Notes under the pieces: model-generated
What the model was told of the DNA's origin: nothing
Seen by the model: the letters and a program-made list of their open reading frames with translations, nothing else
The model's database searches: none
Shown: one piece after another, positions 1 to 7,291 of the stretch
How the letters are laid out: every line of letters starts with the position of its first letter
Numbering within the stretch: position 1 is the first letter of the stretch
DNA from: an uncultured Dialister sp.
GTDB lineage: Bacteria > Bacillota > Negativicutes > Veillonellales > Dialisteraceae
Length of the DNA stretch: 64,000 nt
Direction of reading: 5' to 3'
Assembly: GCA_900314595.1 (NCBI GenBank)
Contig: OMVW01000005.1
Location: 1-64,000, forward strand
Made by a program: the position numbers and the translations under genes

Positions 1-98
1 ATCTGAGCTTAAGGAATAGATGTAACAATGTAGCGCCGTATACGAGGACCGTACGTACGGTGCAATGGGAGGGCTAATAACTCTACCCTATTGGGGAT
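1..98 (+). mobile_element. 3' end of a group II intron (domains V and VI)
   Basis: The segment at 32-63 folds as a domain V hairpin. It opens with the AGC triad, and CCGTATACG (35-43) pairs with CGTACGTACGG with a two-base bulge on the 3' strand and a small AGGA-type loop. A second hairpin follows at about 67-88 (GGGAG...CTCTACCC with unpaired adenines), as expected for branch-point domain VI. This arrangement is the known 3' end of bacterial group II introns that carry a reverse transcriptase/maturase. The maturase ORF must lie before base 1. The exact intron end, around 91-98, cannot be fixed from one copy. Confidence 0.72.
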
Positions 99-503
99 TT
101 TCACAGGCGGGTTGAAAGAACGGTTGAGAACCCACCCGCCTTCACTTCGTTCAGGCATCCTCCCAACTCCTGGGAGGGCTTGAACGGTAACGATTTGAAT
201 GGAATCAGACGATATTGAGGAATTCCTTCCCACCGGATTTCTGACATCCAAAAGAAAACGCTGCGCTCACTCCGCTCTCCGCGCGGGGCCGGGAATACAC
301 ACTCTCCCTCGTACGTAGGTTCACGTCTCCGTGCGGCCGGGAATACAGGTCCAAGCCGCCCAAGTAGAGCCACCGCCTGCATACAACCACTTTCAGCACA
401 TTTGAGGGCCAAAGGCCTCATATATATTTGCCGCTTCCCAATTTTGAAGCGGCCACCACCCCCCTTCCCCTTTCCCCTGTTTTTTCATTAATATCTATAA
501 ATC
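99..503. other. GC-rich stretch without a supportable gene
   Basis: Between the intron tail and the terminator at 504 there are only short overlapping frames on the minus strand, rich in Arg, Ser and Cys and without ribosome binding sites. A hairpin (CCTCCCA...TGGGAGG) lies at about 160-178, and a repeated word GCCGGGAATACA occurs at about 289 and 336. It may be the intron's insertion target or a remnant of another element. No function is assigned. Confidence 0.4.
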
Positions 504-535
504 AAACCGGCACCGCTTCTGCAGTGCCGGTTTTT
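504..535. terminator. Rho-independent terminator
   Basis: The 7-bp stem CCGGCAC/GTGCCGG is flanked by AAA on the left and TTTTT on the right. It can stop plus-strand transcripts and probably also those of the minus-strand gene ending at 585. Confidence 0.75.
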
Positions 536-584
536 GTATGAATATTGAATTCTCCTTTCTTATCCGCTCCGGATAAGGTGGGAT

Positions 585-2162
585 TTATGTCTGTCCTCCT
601 TCTTTCGTCGGGCCGGCCTTGGGATTCTGTGCGTATTTGGCGGCAAGCCGGGGGCTGAGATAAGTACCATATCCTTCGGCATAGTATTCCGACAGAATCT
701 GCATGAAGGTATGGTCTCCCTCATGGGCCAGTTCTTTGGCAAGGAGGTAGGCTTTTCTTGGATTTTCCTTGTGGAAATATTCCCCATTCATCGGCTTTGG
801 GCCGGCATAGTACTGCCAGAGGAGCCGGCGGACGTCCAGGCTTCTTGCGTGCATTCCATTTTTTGCCGCTTTGAGGAAGTCTTTGTCTGTCACCCCAATC
901 TGGCCGCCTCCGTAAAGGTACATATTGGCAAGGATGGCCCAGGCTTCTTCATCACCGATATTGGCTGCTTTTTTCAGACAGCCGGCAGCTTTAATGTAGC
1001 GTTTTGTCACATAGTCCATGAATTCATCTTCGGACATGTGAGTTCTTTCCATGGCTTCAGGCGTGGAAATCCGCTGCAGTTCATGAATGAGATCGGATGC
1101 CTGTCTGTTGTAGTAAACGATAAGTCTCCTGCGGCAGTCGTCATTTCCTGCATTCATTCCTTTACGAAGGAGACGTTCCCTTGCTTTTTCATCCCCCTCA
1201 TCTCCCGCCAGATCGGACAGATCCAGATAGGCATCGGTATATCCGTAATCAGCCGCCTGTTTCAGGTAGGAAATAGATTTTTCCCGTTCTTCTTCTGTTT
1301 GATTTCCGCCAAAAGGAAGGCGCCCGAGCATGTAGGATATCCGGCCGGCCTGATATTTTCCCCGCTCATCCCCCCGTTCGTAGGCTTTGAGGTACCAGGC
1401 AAGGGCGAGAGGAAGATTTTTCTTTACGCCCCGTCCTTCCGCATACCAGTCGCCCAGCCGGAAGCAGACGGAAACACTGCCGTCATGAAAGGCCTGCTGG
1501 CAGAGCTCCAGGGCCCGTTTGGGATTTGGTTCTGTTCCCTTTCCCCGCATGAAACAGTCTGCCGCCAGTTCTCTGGACATGTTGTCCCCGTGGATGGCCC
1601 CGCGCAGGAACCAGGAAAGGGCAGTTTTATTATCTTTCTGCGGTCCTTTCATGAAATCAAATTCATCATTTTCCAGATAGAGCCGCCCTATTTCCGCATA
1701 GGCTTCGTATACTCCGCCTTTAATAGCTTCGTCAAACCAGGAAATAGCGATATCACGGACTTTCTGGGTACGCATGGCATCATCCCGCATCAGCCTGCCT
1801 GCGAGAAGAGCGCCACGGGGCAGGCCGTTCTGATAGGCTGCGGCATAATAGTCAAAAGCCGACTGGATATCCACAGGACAGCCCAGACCTTTTTCATTCA
1901 TTTCTCCCAGGTACAGACAGCTTTCCCCATGGCCCATTTCGGAAAGGGTATCGAAACACTCTTCCGCAGTCGTGTAGGATTTCATATCGTAAAATTGTTT
2001 TCCAAGCTTAAAGAGTTCATTGGCCGCCCTGGAACTTCCCTGCTCAGCGGCATGGCTTATATATTTCAGGGCTCTACCGTAATTGCGTATGGACAGATAT
2101 TGGAGCCCCAGTTTCAGGAGTTCATCTTTAGACATTGTTTTGATATTCTGGTCCAAGATCAT
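585..2162 (-). CDS. Sel1-like repeat (tetratricopeptide-type) protein
   Basis: This protein of about 525 residues is built almost wholly of Sel1-like repeats, the 36-residue helical pairs with spaced Ala/Gly/Tyr. Examples are the stretches around 'YLGEMNEKGLGC' and 'LGDWYAEGRGVKKN'. Such repeats form solenoids that bind other proteins; partner and process are unknown here. There is no signal peptide or membrane segment, so it is probably cytosolic. An in-frame ATG lies further upstream at 2225 but has no ribosome site. AGGAGG sits only one base before the ATG at 2162 and seven bases before a TTG at 2156, so the TTG may be the real start. It is transcribed alone. Confidence 0.8.
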   Translation of the reverse strand: MILDQNIKTMSKDELLKLGLQYLSIRNYGRALKYISHAAEQGSSRAANELFKLGKQFYDMKSYTTAEECFDTLSEMGHGESCLYLGEMNEKGLGCPVDIQSAFDYYAAAYQNGLPRGALLAGRLMRDDAMRTQKVRDIAISWFDEAIKGGVYEAYAEIGRLYLENDEFDFMKGPQKDNKTALSWFLRGAIHGDNMSRELAADCFMRGKGTEPNPKRALELCQQAFHDGSVSVCFRLGDWYAEGRGVKKNLPLALAWYLKAYERGDERGKYQAGRISYMLGRLPFGGNQTEEEREKSISYLKQAADYGYTDAYLDLSDLAGDEGDEKARERLLRKGMNAGNDDCRRRLIVYYNRQASDLIHELQRISTPEAMERTHMSEDEFMDYVTKRYIKAAGCLKKAANIGDEEAWAILANMYLYGGGQIGVTDKDFLKAAKNGMHARSLDVRRLLWQYYAGPKPMNGEYFHKENPRKAYLLAKELAHEGDHTFMQILSEYYAEGYGTYLSPRLAAKYAQNPKAGPTKEGGQT

Positions 2163-2275
2163 CCCTCCTTTCTCTTGTTTCTGTATAAAATCATCCTTTA
2201 TTATTGTAACACGGAAACGACGCATAAAGTAAATAAATCATGGAAAGGAGGAGCTGTTTTTAGACTGGCCATATT

Positions 2276-2304
2276 AAAAACGGCGCTTTCTTTCGAAAGC
2301 GCCG
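2276..2304 (-). terminator. Terminator of ssrA
   Basis: A perfect 10-bp stem CGGCGCTTTC/GAAAGCGCCG with a TTTC loop is followed on the minus strand by TTTTTAAT. It lies nine bases past the CCA end of the tmRNA. Confidence 0.9.
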
Positions 2305-2312
2305 GCATGTAC

Positions 2313-2658
2313 TGGTGGAGATGAGGGGAGTCGAACCCCTGTCCAAAAAGCCCGTCCCATAAACTTCTCCGAGTGCAGCTCTCTGTTTGAGGTTTAAGCA
2401 AAGTATCGTACAGGAGCAAACTGCCTTTGCCGATTCCGGAATTGGTTTCCCGCAGAGGTCCCGCAAGATCCCTCATTGGTATCCTATTGGTTGATGTCAG
2501 CCGGAAGTCATAGGAAAACTTCCGGGGACATTAGCAGATTAGGCTGCTAAAGCAAAATCACGTTTTGCGTTTAAGTTTTTCCACCGTTTAGCGGGGTTGA
2601 TGGAATCCCGACTCGCTATTTATGAACCGGAAACTCCTGTCGAAACCGGTACATCCCC
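2313..2658 (-). ncRNA. ssrA: tmRNA (transfer-messenger RNA)
   Basis: This RNA rescues stalled ribosomes and tags unfinished proteins for degradation. The 5' end GGGGATGTACCGGTTTCGACAGG and the 3' end GGTTCGACTCC...CATCTCCACCA are family hallmarks, and GGGGATG pairs with CATCTCC as the acceptor stem. CCA is encoded. The tag reading frame ends at 2539-2541 (TAA), and the visible C-terminal tag is ...AKRDFALAA, with the usual ALAA degron. The codons just upstream read NLN, but the resume codon cannot be fixed by eye. Length 346 nt is normal for a one-piece tmRNA. Confidence 0.95.
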
Positions 2659-2674
2659 TTTTAGGGCGATATTT

Positions 2675-2703
2675 ATTATAAGCTAAAGAAATATTTCTGT
2701 CAA
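2675..2703 (-). promoter_or_regulatory. Consensus promoter of ssrA
   Basis: On the minus strand TTGACA and TATAAT are separated by exactly 17 bases, a perfect sigma-70/SigA promoter. The predicted start is about 10 bases before the mature tmRNA 5' end, which would be trimmed by RNase P. Confidence 0.92.
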
Positions 2704-2771
2704 CTCTGCTATGAGAAATGGAGATAACAGCCTGCCATCAATTTCATAATGGAAAGCGCAAGCTCTACCTT

Positions 2772-3722
2772 TCAGGAACGAATGCTGCTCCATGAAGGGC
2801 GGCCGCCCATGGGTTCCGCTGCCTTCACCGCATCAATGATGGCCAGACGGACAGCTTCTTCCGCAAGGTACCCCACCGTATCCACGGGAGCTTCCACTTC
2901 TCCGGATGCCATGGTGAAGACGGTATCCCCGTCCATGGTCGTATGGACCGGACGGATGGCTCTGGCGAATCCATCGTGAGCCATGCCTGAGATGGTACTG
3001 CATTCCGCTTTTGTCAGCCTGGCATTGGTCATGATGCAGCCAATCGATGTATTTCCTCCCAGAATCCGTTTGAAGCCTTTCAGCATCAGATCATGACTGG
3101 AGACGATTGTTTTTTCATCTTCTGCCAGGGCGCCTGCCAGCACCACATTTCTGTCAAAAATTTCTCCGCAGGCATTGACAGCCATGTATGCTCCTACATG
3201 AAGCCCGTTTTCAAGGGAAAGTTCCGCATAACCGGCGCCGCTCTTCATGGCATGGTCTGCTCCTGTCAGCTTTCCGACAGTCGCCCCGGTTCCTGCGCCA
3301 TAGCAGCCCACCGGAAATGAAGTGCCTGCTCCCATGGCTGCTTCATATCCCATCCAGAGGTCCGGGAAATCATGGGAGCTGCCAATGCCCAGGTCAAAAA
3401 GGACGGCCCCGCAGACGATGGGAACCCGTACATCCCCCACCTCAAAGCCTATACCTTTCTCAGACAGATATCGCATGACACCGCTGTCTGCTTCCAGGCC
3501 GAAGGCGGAACCGCCCGAAAGGACTACGGCATGAATCTTTTGCACTGTCTTTATAGGATTTAACAGGTCCGTTTCCCTGGTCCCCGGTGCACAGCCCCGG
3601 ACATCCACACCTGCAAAAGCGCCTCCTTCAGGAGCCAGAATGGCGGTAACTCCCGTCAGTCCTTCCCGGTCTTCCGACGTACCGACCGTAAATCCGGGAA
3701 CATGAATTGTCCGGGTTTCCAT
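2772..3722 (-). CDS. P1 family peptidase (DmpA/L-aminopeptidase-type)
   Basis: Members of this N-terminal-nucleophile family cut themselves into two chains and act as aminopeptidases on D- or L-aminoacyl amides and small peptides. The product (316 residues) shows the family glycine-rich core 'GGSAFGLEADSG', the 'GAGTGATVGKLTG' segment, and the self-cleavage site 'GNTSIGCIMTNA', in which the residue after Asn is the expected nucleophile region. The start at 3722 is chosen because GGGGG lies eight bases upstream and its ATG overlaps the rluD stop as TAATG. It is the last gene of the lspA-rluD operon. Natural substrate unknown. Confidence 0.86.
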   Translation of the reverse strand: METRTIHVPGFTVGTSEDREGLTGVTAILAPEGGAFAGVDVRGCAPGTRETDLLNPIKTVQKIHAVVLSGGSAFGLEADSGVMRYLSEKGIGFEVGDVRVPIVCGAVLFDLGIGSSHDFPDLWMGYEAAMGAGTSFPVGCYGAGTGATVGKLTGADHAMKSGAGYAELSLENGLHVGAYMAVNACGEIFDRNVVLAGALAEDEKTIVSSHDLMLKGFKRILGGNTSIGCIMTNARLTKAECSTISGMAHDGFARAIRPVHTTMDGDTVFTMASGEVEAPVDTVGYLAEEAVRLAIIDAVKAAEPMGGRPSWSSIRS

Positions 3723-4648
3723 TATTTTTCCCCCTTTCGTGCCATTTCCACGCAAAGGGCAAGGTCATCCGGAATAGGTGCCTCAAAGTGCATAAGTTCC
3801 CCGGTCACCGGGTGTTTCAGGTCCAGTGTCCTGGAGTGAAGGGCCTGCCCTTCGATGGGGAAACTGTCCTTTTTCCAGCCATAAAGAGGATCATTGACCA
3901 CGGGATGACCTATATGAGCCATGTGCACGCGAATCTGGTGAGTTCTGCCGGTTTCCAGCTTCAGTTCCAGCCATGAATAATGATTCATGAATTCGAGCAC
4001 TTTGAAATGAGTGACCGCAGGCTTTCCTGTCTTCGGGTCCACTTCCCACTTCATCCTGTCCTTCGTGCTGCGGCCAAGGGGCAGACGGATGACCCCCTTA
4101 TTTCCTTCCATCTGTCCATGCACAAGGGACACATAGAGGCGCCGGGCTTCATGGGATCCTATTTCTTCTTTCAGCACAGGAAAGGCCCTGGCAGATTTGG
4201 CGGCCACCATGACACCGGAAGTATCCTTGTCCAGACGGTGAACGATACCGGGACGGATGGGATCTTCACAGGCCTCAAAAAGCGTATTTCCGCAATGGTA
4301 AAGAAGAGCATTGACAAGAGTTCCGTCCGGATTGCCGCTCCCGGGATGGACCACCATGCCTCTCTTCTTGTTGATAACGATCATATCATCATCTTCATAA
4401 AGGATATCGAGAGGAATATCCTGCGGAATGAGCGCCAGTTCTTCCCTGGCTTCCCAGGAGAAGGAAATCTCATCTCCCGCCTTCACATGATAATTGGGGC
4501 GGACCATTTTCCCGGGAAGCAGGATGGCTCTCCCTTCCTTAATCCATTTCTGTACTTCAGAACGGGTAAGGCCCGAAGCGTCCTTCAGCACCTGATCCAG
4601 CCTCTCGCCTTCTTCTTTATCCGTAATACGACAGGTAATCTGATTCAT
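3722..4648 (-). CDS. rluD: 23S rRNA pseudouridine synthase, RluD family
   Basis: This enzyme converts uridines to pseudouridine in large-subunit rRNA. Residues 12-60 form an S4 RNA-binding domain and the rest the RluA/RluD catalytic fold. The signature HRLDKDTSG is present with the catalytic Asp at about residue 140. Length 308 is typical. Its ATG overlaps the lspA stop (TGATG), and the same lspA-rluD coupling is common in Firmicutes. Which uridines are modified cannot be told from sequence; RluD-type is the best match because of the S4 domain. Confidence 0.92.
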   Translation of the reverse strand: MNQITCRITDKEEGERLDQVLKDASGLTRSEVQKWIKEGRAILLPGKMVRPNYHVKAGDEISFSWEAREELALIPQDIPLDILYEDDDMIVINKKRGMVVHPGSGNPDGTLVNALLYHCGNTLFEACEDPIRPGIVHRLDKDTSGVMVAAKSARAFPVLKEEIGSHEARRLYVSLVHGQMEGNKGVIRLPLGRSTKDRMKWEVDPKTGKPAVTHFKVLEFMNHYSWLELKLETGRTHQIRVHMAHIGHPVVNDPLYGWKKDSFPIEGQALHSRTLDLKHPVTGELMHFEAPIPDDLALCVEMARKGEK

Positions 4649-5079
4649 CAGTTATGCCTCCAGAAATAAAATACAATAAGTGCCACACCAACGCAGATAA
4701 AGATATCTGCCACATTGAAAATAGGCCAGATGCGGAAATCAAAGAAATCGACTACGCTGCCATACCGGACACGGTCGATGGCATTTCCCAGGGCTCCGCC
4801 CAGAAGCATGCCCACGGCAGAGGGGAAATAAAAAGGTTTCTCCGGTATTTTCTTCCGCATGACGAAAAAGGCGGCAAAAAGAATGACCACGATGGCAAGG
4901 AAAAACCATTCCTGGTGGGGCAGGATGCCAAAGGCGGCCCCCGGATTGTGGATGTAGGTGAGATGGAAAATCCGGGGAATAACCGGTATGGTCTCTCCCA
5001 GATCCATTTCGGTCTGCACCAGCCATTTCACCAGCTGGTCAAAAACAGTGACGATGATTGCAATCAGTATAGTTATCAT
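4648..5079 (-). CDS. lspA: Lipoprotein signal peptidase (signal peptidase II)
   Basis: This inner-membrane aspartyl protease removes signal peptides from lipidated prolipoproteins, and this window encodes many of them. It has 143 residues and four membrane segments. Both conserved motifs are present, 'GNAIDRV' and 'FNVADIFI', giving catalytic Asp102 and Asp125. AGGAGG lies five bases before the ATG. It is the first gene of an operon with rluD and the P1 peptidase, each overlapping the next by one base. Confidence 0.95.
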   Translation of the reverse strand: MITILIAIIVTVFDQLVKWLVQTEMDLGETIPVIPRIFHLTYIHNPGAAFGILPHQEWFFLAIVVILFAAFFVMRKKIPEKPFYFPSAVGMLLGGALGNAIDRVRYGSVVDFFDFRIWPIFNVADIFICVGVALIVFYFWRHN

Positions 5080-5096
5080 ATTTTCCTCCTGTAGGT

Positions 5097-5124
5097 ATTA
5101 TAACAGATGGAAAGAAGGGACAAA
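5097..5124 (-). promoter_or_regulatory. Promoter of the lspA operon
   Basis: TTTGTC, a 16-base spacer and TATAAT lie on the minus strand just upstream of the lspA ribosome site. Confidence 0.7.
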
Positions 5125-5197
5125 AGAGAACGGCTCCTGTCTTACAGCCGCTTCGGGCTCAGGAATCCTGCCGAAAATCCTGCATGAAAGGGCAATC

Positions 5198-5230
5198 AAA
5201 AACGGCTTCCTGCAGGGAAACCGTTTCATT
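5198..5230 (-). terminator. Probable terminator after the 3D-domain gene
   Basis: On the minus strand a hairpin with arms AAACGG and CCGTTT, extended inward by TTCC/GGAA around CTGCA, is followed by TTTTGA. It lies about 140 bases beyond the stop codon at 5368; no closer terminator is seen. Confidence 0.6.
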
Positions 5231-5367
5231 TATGGTTTATAACGATTCGTAGAATTGTTTTATATTCAAGCTTCAAGATGCGTTCTTATTTCCCATAAGG
5301 GAGGCATGACGCGCTGCCATGTATAGGACACTTTTCTTTTGAAAAAGTGGAAATATTCAGTAACCAG

Positions 5368-6342
5368 TCAATAATTCACAAAAACTTCAACATTCCGGCG
5401 GCCGAAATTGTAACATTCTTCAAAGGTTTCCATGCAGAGATCGATACGGTCTCCAATGATGGCTCCGCCTGTATCTGCTGCCACGGCATGGCCGTAATGG
5501 GGAATGAACACCCTCGTCCCGAGAGGGATGACTCTGGGATCCACGGCAATGGTTCCATGACCTGCCCTGGTGCCGGTGGCCGTGATGCCATAGCCGTTTC
5601 CGTCACTTGGATGGTAGGCGCTGGCCTGCATGATCTTTACGAAGCCCTCCGTATCCTCCACGGAACCGGTCTTCATAATCCCCGGGATACCTTCATCCAG
5701 GACTTTTACATCCGCCTCGATGGTCCGTATGACTTTACCGTCAGATACGAACTCTTCCATTTCCACCTGTCTTTTCCCAGGAACGCCTTCCTGCACGATG
5801 ACTTCCTCGCCGGGTGCAAGGCTGCTGTCGTACCATTTCCGGTAATGGACAGGAATAGATTCCACGTGATTGACCATTTTCGCCGTGTAGGGAACCACGT
5901 GAATCTGCATGCCCTGAGTGACTTTCATCATCTCGTCTTCTATGGGCATCATCTTCTTCCAGTCAAAACCGGCTTCATTGACTACGCCCTGTACGGTCTG
6001 CTTGGTGGTATACAGGATTCTTGTCTTCTCGCGGGTCACGATGGTCACCGGAATTGCTCTTTCTACGACAAGGACTGCCCCATTCCGGACTTTTTCGGAG
6101 CTGGACCAGTACTTGTCATAGGAATTGAGGCTGATGCCAAGATTGGCAAGAATCTGCTTGTAGTTCCTTGCTGCCGTACTGACTATTTGTTTGTCTTTTC
6201 CGTCGTAGACTGTCACCACTTTTTCTTCATCATTGAGGCCGAAGCCAAAGGCCATGGCCAGGTCAGCCTGAGCTGCCATAGATAAGAGAAGCAGGGAACA
6301 GGTCATCGCTTTAACAGCTTTTTCAAAGGTTGAATGTTTCAT
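5368..6342 (-). CDS. G5 and 3D domain protein (YabE/RpfB-like wall protein)
   Basis: The product has 324 residues. An N-terminal hydrophobic segment (about 12-31) looks like a signal peptide. Ubiquitin-like DUF348 repeats follow (about 41-150), then a G5 domain (about 155-225, 'PVHYRKWYDSSLAPGEE'), and a C-terminal 3D domain (about 235-324) with the three aspartates seen in 'VAADTGGAIIGDRIDL'. In relatives the 3D domain cuts peptidoglycan as a lytic transglycosylase, and DUF348/G5 bind the wall. The likely role is cell-wall remodelling outside the inner membrane. It is a single gene with its own strong promoter. Confidence 0.88.
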   Translation of the reverse strand: MKHSTFEKAVKAMTCSLLLLSMAAQADLAMAFGFGLNDEEKVVTVYDGKDKQIVSTAARNYKQILANLGISLNSYDKYWSSSEKVRNGAVLVVERAIPVTIVTREKTRILYTTKQTVQGVVNEAGFDWKKMMPIEDEMMKVTQGMQIHVVPYTAKMVNHVESIPVHYRKWYDSSLAPGEEVIVQEGVPGKRQVEMEEFVSDGKVIRTIEADVKVLDEGIPGIMKTGSVEDTEGFVKIMQASAYHPSDGNGYGITATGTRAGHGTIAVDPRVIPLGTRVFIPHYGHAVAADTGGAIIGDRIDLCMETFEECYNFGRRNVEVFVNY

Positions 6343-6364
6343 ATGTCTCTCTCCTATGGGCCAT

Positions 6365-6410
6365 ATTCTACCACAGGTAGACTTTTTGTCAAATTTAATT
6401 TGGTTGACAA
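6365..6410 (-). promoter_or_regulatory. Promoter of the 3D-domain gene with an inverted repeat at the -35
   Basis: On the minus strand TTGACA, 16 bases and TAGAAT (6365-6392) form the promoter. An inverted repeat TTGTCAA-N11-TTGACAA spans 6386-6410 and overlaps the -35 box, so a repressor or activator could bind there. The promoter is well supported; the operator is a suggestion. Confidence 0.72.
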
Positions 6411-7217
6411 ATTATTTATTATGGATTTTCACTGAATTTATCGGTTAATTTTCATTGTAAAGACAATAGAATATCCATGTTTAAGAATGGAACTCTGCTA
6501 TGTCGATATTAAATTATATCAGTATTTATCTGACTTTTTAATTTCCTATATTTGTCAACGCTGTCTTTATACAATAGACACATATAAAGCAGGAGAAATA
6601 TGGTATTCTTGATTCCCTTAGATTCTATCGGCATTCCAGCGATTTTCCGCCTCCGGATTTGTAAAATTTGTAAACCTCTGTAAGTAAAAATCGATAATTT
6701 TTGATTACCCTTTTTTGTCCCATATTTTTCCGTTCATCAAATTTATGTTCCCCAATATTTATGGCTTTAGTGGGAGATTTTATTGAAAAATAGTGGCATT
6801 TAATGGACCCTATCCCAAATTAAAAAGTTTTTAATATTAAAAGTGGAAAATCATGATTTTATGTCTCTGCTGCCATCTGCGGTTTTCCGTGTTTTTTTCA
6901 TTATTTCATAACCTCCAGTTTATCCGAAGAGTTCCCAATTTTATTGACTTTTTCCTGTTATTTCCGGCTTTCCCCACACAGCCCGCATAAGGAAAAGCAA
7001 AGCAGCTGCCTTCGTCCCGCAGAAGTTGGAAGCAGAACGAAAAATGCCCGCTGCTGTCGATTATTTCGCATCAAATTATCAAATGGTAGCACAAGAAAGA
7101 AAAGGCAGAATATAAAAAGTTAAACGCAGGGATTTTTAGCAGGAGATGCTGCCCTGTGAAAGCAGCGAAGGACGATGTTTCCTGCCTGCGAAGTATCGTT
7201 CTGCTGCCTTTGAACAC
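6411..7217. other. AT-rich gene-free spacer of about 0.8 kb
   Basis: No frame with a ribosome site is seen on either strand; stops are frequent. The left two thirds is very AT-rich. The right end (7139-7212) is suddenly GC-rich and can fold: GCAGGA (from 7139) pairs with TCCTGC (to 7185), enclosing the hairpin GCTGC/GCAGC. It may hold a small RNA, but no known family was recognised. Confidence 0.4.
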
Positions 7218-7250
7218 ACAAAAAAGGACCCACCCGGTTGTGAGTCCTTT
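7218..7250 (-). terminator. Terminator of the ppk1 operon
   Basis: The stem AAAGGAC/GTCCTTT is followed on the minus strand by six T residues, 42 bases after the ppk1 stop codon. Confidence 0.85.
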
Positions 7251-7291
7251 CTGTCTATTTATATAGTCCCGGAAAGAGGAAGCAGTCCGGT

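Noticed and set aside
101..421. Small minus-strand frames in the GC-rich left end
   Set aside because: They lack ribosome sites, overlap one another and resemble the spurious frames often annotated beside intron or rRNA-like DNA.
711..2324. 537-codon open frame on the plus strand opposite the Sel1-repeat gene
   Set aside because: It is a shadow of the repeat-protein gene: His/Phe/Ile-rich, without a ribosome site, and it runs into the ssrA terminator.
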